A stretch of 64,000 nt of DNA, taken from contig VYZB01000294.1 of the NCBI GenBank assembly GCA_013397455.1, positions 496,001 through 560,000 of the forward strand. Direction: 5' to 3'. Numbering within the stretch: position 1 is the first letter of the stretch; each line of letters begins with the position of its first letter. The DNA comes from Crotophaga sulcirostris. Lineage: Eukaryota > Chordata > Aves > Cuculiformes > Crotophagidae. The position numbers and the translations under genes were made by a program. A model generated the notes under the pieces. That model saw only the letters and a list, made by a program, of their open reading frames with translations. It searched no databases and was not told the DNA's origin. Positions 1-12,830 of the stretch are shown here, in pieces.

Positions 1-1194
1 GCATGGGCTTTCAGTTTGTTTTTTTCCCTCTTCTCTTTGAGTCACTGTAGATTTTCCCAATGTCTCTTTGTTTTTCTGCTGTTCCTTTTACTGCTCGTGC
101 TGCATATGCTCATGGCAAATACATAAAAGATCCTGTAGAAACAGATTGCCTAAAAAAAAATCAGCTATCCATTTTAGTCATCTGCTCTCTGATCAGCTGA
201 TTCAGGGTGGTCTTGTGAATACAATAGTGAGAGTCTCACAAGCCAAGTGTTTGCTTCTTGTTAGGTCCTCATATGAAGCCCTGATATATTATTACTCATT
301 AATGACTTATCTTCTCATCTATGAAGAAAGAATGCATGTAATTCCTTCATTAATAGTATTGATCAATATATATCACATGTAAAGTCACTTTGCTGAATTC
401 ATCTCGTATTTTAAATCCTCACTTTCAGAGCTTGCAGCTGATCTGGCCATTAGGCTCTGCTACTATTTGTTCTTTGTGTTGTGCTGAGGGAAGAGGGATT
501 ATGTGCAAAGAGTCAAGAATTACGGGACAATCTATCTTTTCTTCAGTATCATCAACAAAGTTTGACAAAATGTTTTGCAGTTAAACTAAAAATGTGAAAT
601 GAGGCTTTCCCTCCCACTTTTGCAAAAAACTCGGACATACATAATTTCTGATAATCTCAGTTTTATATGTCCCCCATTCCTTTGATAAAAGGAGTGAGAT
701 ACCTTTTGTTTCTCCCTTGCTCCCTTTCCCATATCTTTCAGTGGACTTGCAGGGCCCTCTGTGGTTTCCCAGGCAAGTTCAGTTTTGCAGGGTGAATGTT
801 CAACCAGATCAACTCCCTGACCGTGGGACTATGAACTTGTGCAAGAGTCAGTGCCCACAGTAGAATGGAGACAGGAGAGAGCAGCATTCAAAGTCTGTGG
901 ATCTTGAGGTATTTTATGTCATCCTTATAACGCACGGCAAATTATGTTAGTGACTGAGGATCTGATCAAATTCCTTTTGAAATTATATTATTGCTTACAG
1001 TAGTTTCTTCTTTCCTCCACCATGAAATCCAAGTTTTATCAGGAGAAAGACCCTGGTTTTATAAACAAGGGATGAAGTTTTAGGATGTGTTGGTGAGTCT
1101 CCATTGCATTCAAACAGCTGCTTGGTGGTTTAGCTTGCGGTCATGCAAACTCTAATACTGAGCAAATCATTGTTATCTGATTACCTTCATACCT
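1..1194. other. No recognised gene; unique AT-rich DNA
   Basis: The interval contains only short open frames (104 and 64 codons) with low-complexity or Cys/Ser-rich translations and no family resemblance. I see no repeat family, RNA gene or exon with convincing splice signals. It reads as ordinary intergenic or intronic DNA. Confidence 0.6.
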
Positions 1195-1480
1195 TATTTG
1201 TGTGATAATTTGGGAATCATTTAGATACAGCAGCCATTTAATCAACAATCATATATAACATGAATATGATGTTTTCTAATTTCCTTGTCATGTACAATTC
1301 AGATGCAGTACCTCTGATGAATGTGAAGATTAATTGTACATTAATTAATCGCTATTTATAGCAAAGGTCATCAAATTAGTTTCTGTGACCTCATTACCAT
1401 GTTACATGCAATCTAATTAACTAATACAAAAGTTGCTTCAAATGCCTATTATAATTTTGAAGTGACAGATTCTTTATATA
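1195..1480. promoter_or_regulatory. Candidate conserved noncoding element with homeodomain-type sites
   Basis: This AT-rich block has no usable open frame but a high density of TAAT-core sites. They include TTAATTAA at 1341-1348 and TAATTAA near 1414-1420, with a nuclear-receptor-like half site AAGGTCA at 1364-1370. Such clustering is typical of developmental enhancers in vertebrate gene deserts, but AT-rich DNA produces TAAT cores by chance. What is seen is motif density and lack of coding; enhancer function is inference. Cross-species alignment would decide. Confidence 0.25.
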
Positions 1481-1720
1481 AGTACATGTGACATTTTCTA
1501 GACTGTTGCTACTCTAGGAAATGGATGGAGGCAGATTAAGAGTGCCACTCCAAAGAAACTCCATACTATTCTTCTTAAGGGTAACAACAAAAACTGAGCT
1601 GCACAATGATTCAGATTCTGAGTTTCTTATATTATTGCTCTGAAATAAGTAAAATAAACCCACAATTTTTTTTCTTTTGCAAATTTAGATTTTTTTTTTA
1701 TCCTTGGATTTTCCCAGATA

Positions 1721-1747
1721 ATTGTGTATATCACTGATATACACAAT
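1721..1747. repeat. Perfect short palindrome (13-bp arms, 1-nt centre)
   Basis: The left arm ATTGTGTATATCA and the right arm TGATATACACAAT are exact reverse complements around a single central C. The sequence could extrude as a cruciform or bind a dimeric factor. No transposon termini or flanking duplication were seen around it, so it is annotated only as an inverted repeat. Confidence 0.9.
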
Positions 1748-4700
1748 AATGATTCTATGATTCTCTACCATTAATAATACATGAAAAATAATACAAGAAA
1801 ATAAGCAGACAGAATTTGTAATAAATTGTGTGATTATACAATCTATGTGCTTGATTCTGTGTGTCCTGGGTGCTTGAGCTTTAATCAGAAGATCACACCT
1901 CTTTTCCCTGTAGTTAATAATGACTTTTTCAACTCTTACTTGTTCGGAATCAGGATGGCCATTTGTTAGGTCATGACAGAAGCAAGCTGGACCATGAAAA
2001 ATAAGCAATATTGGTGTGTAAGTGAATGGGACAATACAATAACCATGATAAGTAAAAGAGACAAAGATATTGCATTGGCTTCTGCTTTACAGTGTATAGT
2101 TAAAAATTAAACAGTGTTATTTTTACTGAATGGAAACAACAGAGGTCTCAGCCTCTGAAAGCTGGATTTGGTGGATCTCCTTCAAGTCCTTTAGAAAGAC
2201 TTGAATTCCCTTCCTCTTTATATCTTACTTTGCCTCTACTTTTTCAACTGATGTGTCCCTCAGCTCATGTGGATGCATCTCATCAGCTCCCATGGACGTG
2301 TGCACCTTCAGGATCTTTAGAATAGAATGATTATTGAGAGCAGGAAACAAAGGACTGCAAAATCTGTGCAAGGAATCGTTTTAACTGCTAGAAAGGAGAG
2401 GAAGGTTCCCCTTTTTCTGGAGGACCTCACATCAGGTGCTTTGCTTGCATTGTGCAACCAGATAATAATTTCTGCTTTTTAAAAAAAGCAGCAATAACAC
2501 ACTACAAGAAAAGATACTTTATGGGCAGTACAGCAGATCAATTTAGTAATATTAAATGTCTTTAAACTTGAGTTCAAGTCTTTGCATGCTGAGGTCATAC
2601 CTAAAATATATCCGTTACTCAAAATTAGCATGTTCCCCAAAACAAACCCTCAAGAAAGGACACTACGTAGTCCTTTGATCTACATTGGATGAGAGTTAAT
2701 CTGAGGGAAAATATATCTATACAAGTTAAACTGTTCTGAACATCAGGTGGATAATTTGATAAGATTAATAAGAAGAGTTTTTTTTCTTTCTCCAAAGTTA
2801 GCTTAACTCAATGCGAAAATGAATCAAAGTAATTCTTAGTAAGGGTGACTGGCATTACTGTATCACAAGGCTGTGCATCTAACTAAACTTCACTAGCACA
2901 TTTAAATGTACTCCTTCAGTTGATTCAGGAGAGCTTTTCTGAATCTAGACCAATTTTACATTTTCTGCCTATCGTTTCCAGAAGTAAACAGGTGAGACCT
3001 CGTGGGAACAAGGCCTTGCCCAGAGCTCTCGAGGACTGAGCCCTTGATGCCTGACTGGATCTCAAGGTCTAGTAGTACAATACGGCCTCCACAACTCATG
3101 AATTTCCTTCCCCATAGATGCCGGAGGCTTTTGCCCAACGAATTGCACTCCAGCTGCAGGAAACGGCCTTCATGCTTGCAGTTTATGGTGCCATTCTACA
3201 CAGAGACATTAAATCCTTGGAAGCAAAGAAATTGTTTGCCAAAAGCTGCAGTTTATTTTTGCCCCCAAACTGTTCACCGACTTAAGCTGAATGCACTTAA
3301 AGATTGCAGCTGGAAATACTTTTAGTCAAGAATAACTGAAGCTGTGATCCACCAAATGATACAATAGCAACGGCAGGCTTTTTCCCAGCGATCCAGTGAC
3401 TCATGACACAGCACAGCTGCAGGAGACCAAGGCACAACTTATCCCTGTGCATAGAGGGAGCTGAACTTCCTTTTCTTTTAAGAAAAATATCTAAATGTGG
3501 GTTACGAATAATCCTGCAGGAGGGTCCTCTTGATTCCCTCTCTTTGGATCCTGAGTTACCTCTTTAAAAGCACTAAAATACTTACTGAGGGAGGACCCAG
3601 AAGAGGCATGGCTTCAGGAGACAATTATTGGGGGAGGAAGTGTTACTTGTAGTCCTCTGGCAGAAGCCAAAAGCATCCTTCAACTCTCTCCCAGACAAAC
3701 CCAGGCCTAGAATGGCAGAAATGTTGGGTTTTATATTTTAGACATATTAATAGATATATGCAAAGGAGCTTGTATTTTCCTTAATCTCTGACATGCCCTC
3801 ACTTTTATAGCAGGAAGTACACATTTGCCCACACTTGTCTCAAGTAACCACAAGACCTAAAAATCTGGAGTCCATCTTTCCTGACAGACCTCTACTGGCA
3901 TCATTAGAGTTTCACAAGTAAATAAAATATCTCCTGTCACTAAATGACTCCTATTTCTTATTCTAGTGATAACTAATGAAAATCAGTTGTAAGAATATGA
4001 TCATCCCAAAAAAAAGAAAATCCTGCCATGTGTTGACACTTCCCCCTCCCTCCAAATGTGTATATTGACACTCCAGAGTGTTTATCTTATATATGTTCAA
4101 GAGGCAACAGGAGAATTTGGCTAAGCAGTTAATCTTCTTGGCTCGGTTGCAGCAATTGTTCGTAACTCACAGAAGAGCAATGGTGAAGTGACCCTGTTGA
4201 AAAACAGAGTTTCAAAGAAGAGAGAGTTACTTAAAAAAATGCAAACAGCACCCCGTAGAATAATAACACCTTGGCTCTGATTTCAGAAAGGAAGCCTGCG
4301 ATGGCTGCATCACACAAATTATACTGGCACCAGTATGAATGCAGGTGGGGTTTTTTCCTCATTTTATGTTCTTCGGTTTTCTTCAGGGGAAATTTTTTAT
4401 CATTTTTTGAATGTCAAAATCTTAACAAAGTGCTTGAAAAAGAAAGAGTAAAAACCAGAGTGTGGCTGAAGAACTGGATGGCTGGAGGACTTTTCTTCAT
4501 TCCACTTCCTTACTTATCTGCATTTAACCATAGCATATTAACATATTAATACATGGAAATGTATATTAGTAGCGCTGAGCTTATCTACCAGGAGCAAAAA
4601 ACAGAAGGTAGCCTAAATGTTTTTCAAAACTGCAAATTATTTGGCATTCTCATGCTAATAAGTTTTAATTTTTTAAATAAAGTATTTGGCTTGACTCTCT

Positions 4701-4770
4701 GATTACAGTTTTTTGATAGAAGACACTTTGTCCCTGATAAATAAAAATTAATGCATCCCTGAGATATTTG
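1748..4770. other. No recognised gene; unique DNA
   Basis: Only short open frames occur here, including an overlapping opposite-strand pair near 2956-3325 in a slightly GC-richer patch. None resembles a known protein. No CR1 end, microsatellite of note or RNA gene was seen. Confidence 0.55.
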
Positions 4771-4936
4771 CCCTGTAAAAAAAAAATCTTTTTCTGATAA
4801 GATCACACTAATTTGTCAATATTCTTAATGGTTTGCCTGAAAAAAAAAAAAANCCCTGTAAAAAAAAAATCTTTTTCTGATAAGATCACACTAATTTGTC
4901 AATATTCTTAATGGTTTGCCTGAAAAAAAAAAAAAA
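4771..4936. repeat. 82-bp tandem duplication flanking a single-N gap
   Basis: Copy 1 (4771-4852) and copy 2 (4854-4936) are the same sequence, starting CCCTGT plus A10 and ending GCCTG plus a poly-A run. They differ only in the terminal A-run length (13 versus 14). A single N at 4853 separates them. Identical flanks on both sides of an N next to a homopolymer are the usual mark of overlapping contig ends joined without merging. The duplication is therefore probably an assembly artefact, though a true recent tandem duplication is not excluded. Confidence 0.9.
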
Positions 4937-7900
4937 GAGATAATCTCACAGGAAGATAAACTCTCCAAGTCTTCTTCCTGGAGATAAAAGAAACACTCAA
5001 GTATTCTGATGTTGTGCTGTTTCATTGCAGATCAATATACTGGTCACAACAATAAAGGTAATTACAGAGTCTGTCTTCTGGGAATTGAGCAACCTCAGCT
5101 CCCATGAAATCAGCAAAAGTCAAAAGCGCTTGTCATCTTCCATCAGGAAGCTTTAAAATAATAAAAAGCAGGCAAACAAGTGAGCAAACACAAAAAATCC
5201 AGCTTATATTTCACACAAGGTCACTAGTTTTTTCCTGTTTCCATATACACAACTTTCCTACAGTTAAACTGTGGCATCATGGACACAGTCACAGTGCAGA
5301 GACCATTCAAAAAACCCACTTTTTTTGTTTTCTTTTTTTTTCGTCTGATGTCTGTTTAGGTCTCTGTATAGTGCTTTTTGAAAATGAGCTCCACTCACCT
5401 ATCCTTTTTGCCTCTTTTTGAAATGTTATGAGAAGCTACATTTTTCTTAAAAGTCTGAAGCTTTAATCTCTAGGAGACATTTGGTCTTAGATGAAAATCT
5501 GAGTGGCATTTTCATTTTAGTCCTCTAAATTTAGAAACACATAAATGTTTGCACTATAAAGAAAACACTCGACATCCATGGGGACCACAATATTGTTACT
5601 GTGGAAAATTGAGTTTCCAAGTTGGTTTTTATCATGACACAGGATATTTTGAGTTGCTTGGGTTTTTTTGTTGTTGTTAAATATTTTACATTTAACAAAG
5701 TGAAGTCAGAAAAATTTTGGCCAGCTCTATCACTAAAGAAATTTTTCCATGTGGCGGATATCCCTACCACACTTTGAGGAGCCAAGTCTATAGGGCTTTC
5801 CACCACCATGGCAACCTGTTTTCTTTTGATCTTCCATGGTTTACATTACAGGCTTTTTGAAGCAGGAGCTCTAATGCTGAGTTTGTGCTGAGAAGCAGCC
5901 ATGATCACTTTTAGAGCTATAAAAATAAATCTGATACAGTACTCTTAACAGCTCTTAACCCCAAATATTTACTTGAGGCTGGCGAGACTTTCTGTCATTG
6001 GGGAAAAAGAGTTTGTTAAACTGGTAACTCTTGCAAACAGTACAGCAGTCTGATATATAGTGCCAGTAGTTAAACGAAAACTATTGTAGAGGATCTATTT
6101 GTCATGGGTTTTGACCAAAAGAAGAAAATGTAGCAGAAGTTATATTTTCAAATCTTTCCAGAAACTTAATTGGTTGGTTTTGATGTAAGGGCAGAAAATA
6201 TGAATTAAAGATACAGTATCTAAGTTTGTGTAAAGAATGTTTTCCAAAATTAGCAGGAGACAAATGTCTGAGATGTTTCATTTGTTATAAATGTCTAGAA
6301 ATATCTGATGTAATCACAACTACCTTAAACCTGGTTGCTTAGGAATAGGAATGCACGTTACAGAGAGCTCATCTTCCTCATGAACCTGAGCAGAAATAAG
6401 CAGCCTAAGCATGGATCACACGAAAGTATATTGAAGGGGTTTTTGTATTAAAAATAAGGAAGGAGACAGAGAACTGTGTAACAAAATGAAGAAAACATCA
6501 TGGGCTGATTCTTGACTGGAGAGCAGATACCTCCTTTCTCTGTCCCCAGTCCCCAATCATCGAGATCATAGGCATGGACACACTGTTCCTCTGGTCTATG
6601 GAAACAAGGATTCGGGAAGAGCAGACTACCATACTTCTGCTCTTTCTCTGACACAGCATCAGGCTGTGAGCAGGGGCTTAGCTAGGGGAGGAGGGTTATT
6701 CCCAGACTCATACACTTAGATGCAACCTGATTTATTTTAAGTCCCTAAGAATCTGTTGTGCTCAAACTACGAGTTATGGGTTTAGTAGCTGTGCATCTCA
6801 GACCCTGTGCCACCCTGCACACATTCACACAATCTGTGCAACACTTTGGGTGCTGGTCCCTCCCCCCTCCCTCCTTGAATCACAGCAGGTCACTGCACTC
6901 CAACAAGGACCAGACATTTTTCTCTTGCTGCTCTCCCTTAGGTTTTCTGCCAGACAAAATCACCGTTAGTCTCTTGTTAATGCTGTCATGAAGCTCAATG
7001 CTCAGTGTACATTTATGGTGTAACAGAAAGCCAAGGACATCTTGTCCAGAGCAGCTTTCCTGCTCCTAGAAACCAAGTTAGCTTTCATCTAGCTGGCCTG
7101 AGCACGCACAGCTGTGAGGGGCTATGAATTCTGCAAAAGACAGTCCTTAGCCTTTAGCTGAACACGGTGCACTGCACTCTGCAAAATGAAGTGCACCAAT
7201 CTACATTTGCCAGATAACTTTTAAATTACAGATAAATGGGTTTTTAAAAATTTACAAGGTGTGGGAATTTTTAGTTCCAAATTCTTTTTCAAAGAAGAAA
7301 TTATTTAGCTTAAGCAACTATCGGGGTTAGAGAGTAAAGGGTGGAATGAGGTGTACAACTGCATGAAGAAGCATGGTAACTGGAGGTAGTGCGTGTCATC
7401 ACACCCTTTCCTTTCCACCTTTTTCTTCCGTGGATACATTCTCTCAGAGGATGTCCATCCTCCTCACCTATCCTAAATATTTGCAGTTTAACAGGCAAAA
7501 ATTGATTAGCTGCCACACCACGTGCAAATTGATCACAGGCAAATGGTCATTTGTGGTGGCCTGGAAAGGTTTATCTAGTTTCCCACTGGACGACAAAACA
7601 GCACAAAGGAAAGGTGCCTGCAAGGCAAGCCTCAAAAAGGAAGTGCCAGGCTAAAAAGGGGAAATTAAGTATAGCACCAAGTTCAGAAGCACCTGGACGC
7701 AGGTCAGCATTAAGGTAAGGAAAGGCAGCATGGAGCGTGGCCTGCAGCTCCAGGCACTTTATGCTCTCCCCAGGTGGGCTTATTGTTAAATAAACATTAC
7801 AGTTCATGAAATATTTTGAGATCCAAGACACCAACAGTTAGAATCAGAGGGAAAAGCAGCTGGTTTTGACCAGCTGTTAATGGTCTTTTCTGAGTGTTCC

Positions 7901-8312
7901 CTTTGTGATCACTGTTCTTGAAGTATATTTCCTCCTCCCCCCATCTTTAAGGAAAAAGAAAAATACAGAAGGGAGGAATGAGAGAGGCTGGCATATATTT
8001 ACAGCCTCCTGGCTGCATTTTGTAATTTCATCTTGTTCTCTTCCCATTTCTCCTCCTGAAAAAAAAAGAGTCATGATAATAAAAATACAGGTCTGAGTGA
8101 GTAACCCTGGACCTGTGTGGGTTCTTCCATTCCCAGCAGCAGGTGCAGAGCCACCAGGTTATGAGGTTGCCATGTTGCTTCAAGTGCTCCTCAATGCCGA
8201 TGGACTCCCCATGGTGCAACACTGTGGACATGATCTCCAACAAGAAACTGTAGCTACAGGTTGCAGGGGAAGAATGACTTGGACTGTTATTAGTTATTTA
8301 GCATTGCTCTGA
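4937..8312. other. No recognised gene; unique DNA
   Basis: Several open frames of 60-105 codons lie on both strands, often overlapping in antisense near 7.3-8.3 kb. None has recognisable domains. The segment around 8100-8240 is GC-richer and open on both strands, but I could not assign it to any gene or repeat family. Confidence 0.5.
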
Positions 8313-8424
8313 AAGCTTAGACACATCACTCATTATTTATACTACTTTTTATATATTATATATATTATGATATACTTTTTTATATATTATTCATACTACT
8401 GCCTATGCTTAGGCGCATCACACA
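8313..8424. repeat. AT-rich low-complexity tract with flanking near-duplicate
   Basis: A TA/TTA-rich stretch made of two similar subunits (TTTTATATATTAT and TTTTTTATATATTATT) is bracketed by two similar 18-mers. These begin GCTTAGACACATCAC at 8313 and GCTTAGGCGCATCAC at 8407. The layout suggests an old imperfect tandem duplication that then decayed into low-complexity sequence. Confidence 0.6.
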
Positions 8425-11400
8425 CTGTGAAAATTAGTGGCTGCTGTGTTTCATGAGGAACTTTGAAAAGTCAATCATTCAGTATTTTTAAGAACACCCT
8501 GAAAAGCATTTTACTTCCTTAAGTTGTCCAAAGCCTATTTCCATTTACATGTAAGTTATTAGTAGGGAAATTGTTGGGAACATTTTTCCTAGCATTCATC
8601 TATTGCATTACTGGCTTTTCTCTTCCCCATTAAGGTACAAGGCCATTTTGGGCAAAATGAATAGTGAAGTTTAATAAACATAGCTCTCTGCTGACTCCAC
8701 TTCATGCAAGTGAGCTGACTAGAACTAAAGCCCATAATGGATATTTAATGGTGGATGAAATGAGCTTTCTCCTTATTAGTGCAGTGGCTTATTGGAGCTG
8801 GTTGCCCTCTATTAAGTGCTCACCTGACTCACCTCTCAATCTGGTGCTGAAAACCCCAGCTCTGATGGCTAAGCTCAGATTCCCTTATCTAGTGCTCTTA
8901 CAGTAAAACTTGAACCGCAGTGGTTGTCTTACTGAGATTTGTGGTGTAATTCACTATTTCATTGAGGTCATCACATTCTTCCCTTTGATGTCTTTTTAGG
9001 GGGAGTCTTTAATGTCCCACTCTTGCCATGAGTCAAAGGTTGCAAGGAAGTTCTCAGGGTTCTTTACGTTTTCCTGCTCTGACATTATGCCTGGCATATA
9101 TACATGTGATGCTGAATTTTTTCAGGATGGGTTTCCCTGATCATTTCTTTGTCAGCTGACCAAAATGCAACTATCAGATTTTTGGCTCCCTTTGGCTTAA
9201 GGCTGAGGTGAATGAGACCAGAAAGGGACAAAAACTTCTTCTAAACTTTTGTCTATTTTAATAAGGATTTCAGGGGTGCTGCTTTTTGCACGATATTGAA
9301 GCATTGACTGAAGTCCCCTCCATCATGGTTTCAGCAAGGATACAGAAAACTCCTGGGGAAAGAAGGGAGGGGAATCGTGAGACTGGTGTGACCCACAGAG
9401 GGAATGGACTACTTCTATGGATCCAGAAAAGTTATGCTCACGTGTGCAGGTTTTCAAAGTAGTAGACAGCCAAGACTGATGTAAATAGGTAGAGAAGATG
9501 TGGATGGGCTGTGAAATCAGTAGGACTCCATGGATCTGGTTCCTGTTTCCACCTCTTCTCCTCATTTTCTCTGTGTGCGCTCATTGCTGGACCAGGTACT
9601 CAACTTTCCGTGACTCACATCCATCCTAGCCAAGTTCATTTATCAGTTTTTACAAAGCTGCATCTAATCTGTGCTCAAATACTTATAGGTTTCCTCTGTT
9701 ACTTGACAGTGGTAAAATATTACGAACTGCGAGGGACTTGGAAACTGCAGTGAAGACTGCCATAAAATATCTGAGTAGCAATTCACATAAAATAAGACAG
9801 TCAGAAATTAATGTATATGGTTGCATGAATGTAATAGCAAGTCCTTGTTTGGGGGTTTAAATATGAGATGTGAAAAGTTATATATTTGCCAGCACAGAAA
9901 ATACCTTTTATGCACATGGGAAATCTGGAAGGAGATTTTTTAGCTCCACCTGCAGTAACTGGAATTTTAGCTATGGATTTCAGTAAATCTGAATTTTTCC
10001 TCAGCTTTTTCACTAGAGGCAAAAAATCAGGCAAAATGTTCATAACATTGGCTGTGTAATTGGCCAGTGGCCTGCCTTGCATACTCAACAGAAGTAATTG
10101 CAACTATGGTGTAACTCACAGTTATATCTTGTAGTCAATGAGAGGCACTAAGTCTTGTCAAATGAGCCAAAAATTTTCTTCCTGTCAAACTGAAATTCAT
10201 AATTCAAATCTACAGCAACTTTACCGTAGGAATCATTAAATGATGCAAAAAGAAAAATATTTGTTAAACAAATTACCTAATGAGAATATTGCAAATTTTC
10301 TGTATCTCTTATTTTTAAGTGACAGTTCTGGCAGAGCTTTTCTCATTTTAGAAAGGTAACCTGGTTTACAACACTGTAACTAACTTATCTGTTTTAACAT
10401 GTCCCATATTGGCAGCAACTCAGGAAGGTATTTGTTTGTCATCACTACCTGTGATATCTCATCTGTACCCCTTGGTGTATTCATGCATGGGCATAAAGAC
10501 TTTTTTTTCTGCAGTGAAACAGAGAACATGGAATATTTCTTGTCCGTCTCCCTCTCTCCCTGTGTTTATAGTACTGAGGCAAGACTTGTAGTTGACCTTA
10601 TGAGTGGAATCAGCATCTTTGATCCAAGAGGAAGGGAAGTGGCTTACTGCAAGTGGCACAGCTCTGCTGAAGCAGAAAGGCTATGGAGATGAGCAGGGGA
10701 GGTTGGAGCAGGCAGAGGCAAGGTCAGGCCACACCACTGAGAAGGCATAAGAAGACTCATTTTAAAAGTCCATAATTTAAATATTTTGCTGGATAGCAAG
10801 GATTTAATTTTTTTAACTCATCCAGGAACTGAAAGTTATTAGGAAGACAGTGTGCTACTGGAAACATGAAGTTACTGGAAAGGCAGCAGAGGATAACAGA
10901 AATGGAGCTCATGGGAAGTGTGGGGAGTCCTTCAGCAGACGGCTTGGAGGAGACGCTGCGTTGTGGGAGTGGTGAGACCACATCAGCCTGCAGGCAGGGA
11001 GACAGGAGGCTCTCCCTTCAGTGAGCCATGTGGCAAGAGTGGAGGCCTTCAAAGTGGATAGTTGTGTTATCTGAGACACTGGAAGAGCCAAGCACCCAGC
11101 TATAGCTGGGAAGGGGAGTGGTGGGAAGGAAAGAGCTCTGGTGGGTGCTTTTGGAAGTGACCTGATTGTGCAGTGGGCATCTTTGCAAAGCTGAACCAAG
11201 GGAAGTTACAGCAGCTGCAATGGGAAATGCTTGAGGGAGGCAAGGGGAGGGCTGCAGGGGCATTTTGTTTCTTAGTAGAAGGAAAAGTCTAGGTACTGGA
11301 AAAAATCTGTGGGAGAAAAAGATGTGGGCTTTGGTTATGGCATGCACGCACAGCACAAAGTAGCTGTGGCTTGTTTACCTTGGAAAGAAAGACTTGCAGT

Positions 11401-12299
11401 ACTTTTCCCTGCTGAGAAAATTAAACAATGTGAGTGTTAAGTACAAAACTGTGTACATTACAATCGCTTCTCTGGAGGTAGCAGAAGTGGCATTAAATCT
11501 TGGCTCTGCCCTCTCCTGGGGCTACTATAATTCTTCCTTCTCCACTGCATGCAGACCCCTGTCTGCCTCAGCAGTCCTTTTGCTGGAGGTTCTTCTGGAG
11601 AGCTAAATATCACAGTCGTGCTTGCAAGGTCCTGGTAGGAACTGGCCCGTCCACCACAGCACCCCGAGCATCGCAGGATGGTGGGCACCCATCCCTCCTC
11701 CAGCCTGCCTCGTGCCATCTGTCTACACTGCCAAGGCACCACCTGCTCCTGCAGGGTCCCCCCTTCTTCCCCCGTGGCAATGGAGAAAAAAATCCTGTCC
11801 TACCACATCAAAGTCTATTTGCTCATATCAAACGGTTTTGGGGTCAATACGGAGCTATACAACACTTAGGTGTTGTATGGCAACTTCCTCCACCGTGGCC
11901 ACCCCCCTGCTGTGATGGGCAGTGACAGCGGGTTTTGGCTTTCATCTCAGGGCCTTCTTTTGTCTCCTGGAGGAATTGTGAGCTAACCTGAGACAGCAGG
12001 AGAGTCTCCCTTAGGAGCCACGCACCAAGCGCTGCATTTCTATTCTTTCCCCGCTGTGTTTCTGTGATGTGGTGCTGCATGCATAATCTCTTCGGATGTA
12101 TAATAAGAGATGTTCTGTCCTTCACTGTGTTCCTGATATAAATTCCTATTTCTCATATTCTGTTAAGCTACACTCTAGTGAAGCACATTTTACATATATA
12201 TAATATTGCAAAGCCATTCTTTGCGAAGCTCTAAATACAGGTTAAAAACCCAAATCCCAATAATTACCTCTTAATCAGCACGCATGAAAAGGGCATCCA
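8425..12299. other. No recognised gene; contains a GC-richer island
   Basis: From about 10880 to 12060 the GC content rises visibly and open frames lengthen (141 codons on plus at 11500-11925, 112 codons on minus at 11018-11356). Frames overlap on both strands and in several phases, as expected when stop codons become rarer with GC. No conserved domain, CpG-island character or splice-delimited exon was recognised. Confidence 0.5.
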
Positions 12300-12830
12300 T
12301 CATGCTTACTAAACTTCATAAATGACCTTATGAGACTACTGGAGTTAACTTACTAAAATTATATTAATTTCTTCTATGAGTTGGTTATTTTCTTCCATGT
12401 TGTATGAAAGATGATTAAATGAATGTCACCTAAGGTCAAAATATCTATTCAGCAGATTTGAGCCCATTTCCACACACACACTCTGTGAGCAGGGGTTATA
12501 AACATGACATCAATTTCAATTATATATACTGGTGCCTAAGAGATAATGAGCTGATTTATGAGGGCTGTACATTGTGCTGGAACACATTTATTCATTCATG
12601 AGTTGTGCAAGAAGATTAGTGCCTCTAGTGTACTGTATACTTTGAAAACCTGCAACATTTGAGTTTATAAGCAATAATACAGTACTGAAATATTAATATA
12701 AAGTAGTTCCACTTTTGTGATGCCTTATTAATCAATGCTATCAGTGATGCAACTTTGAACAGGCATATAAAGTAAAGAGAATTAAATAAGTCTGCTTATT
12801 TATGAACAAGGGATCCACACTTTAGGAAAA
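12300..12830. promoter_or_regulatory. Candidate conserved noncoding element
   Basis: This AT-rich segment is essentially free of open frames on both strands. It carries many TAAT/ATTA cores, including an ATTAATCAAT motif at about 12728-12737, and several near-palindromic ATTCATTCATGA-like words. The absence of repeat signatures and of homopolymers makes it look like constrained unique sequence. This is a visual judgement: function is inference, and alignment to other amniotes is needed. Confidence 0.22.

Noticed and set aside
1752..1766. GATTCTATGATTCTC, resembling a CR1 octamer tail
   Set aside because: No CR1 body (TTCCAACC or GGTTGGAC) precedes it, and the upstream sequence is an unrelated palindrome. 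Two tail-like units can arise by chance.
6101..6150. TGTCATGGGTTTTGACC, resembling the start of an avian retroviral LTR
   Set aside because: The following sequence does not continue like any LTR I know, there is no matching CA-terminated partner, and no primer-binding site or polypurine tract was seen.
8028..8312. Opposite-strand frames in a GC-richer patch, suspected repeat-derived coding
   Set aside because: I could not tie the translation to CR1, retroviral or host families. There was not enough support to annotate it beyond unassigned DNA.
11500..11925. 141-codon Pro/Ser-rich plus-strand open frame, with further open frames in other phases
   Set aside because: It lies in a GC-richer island where stops are rarer and several phases are open at once, which argues against real coding selection.
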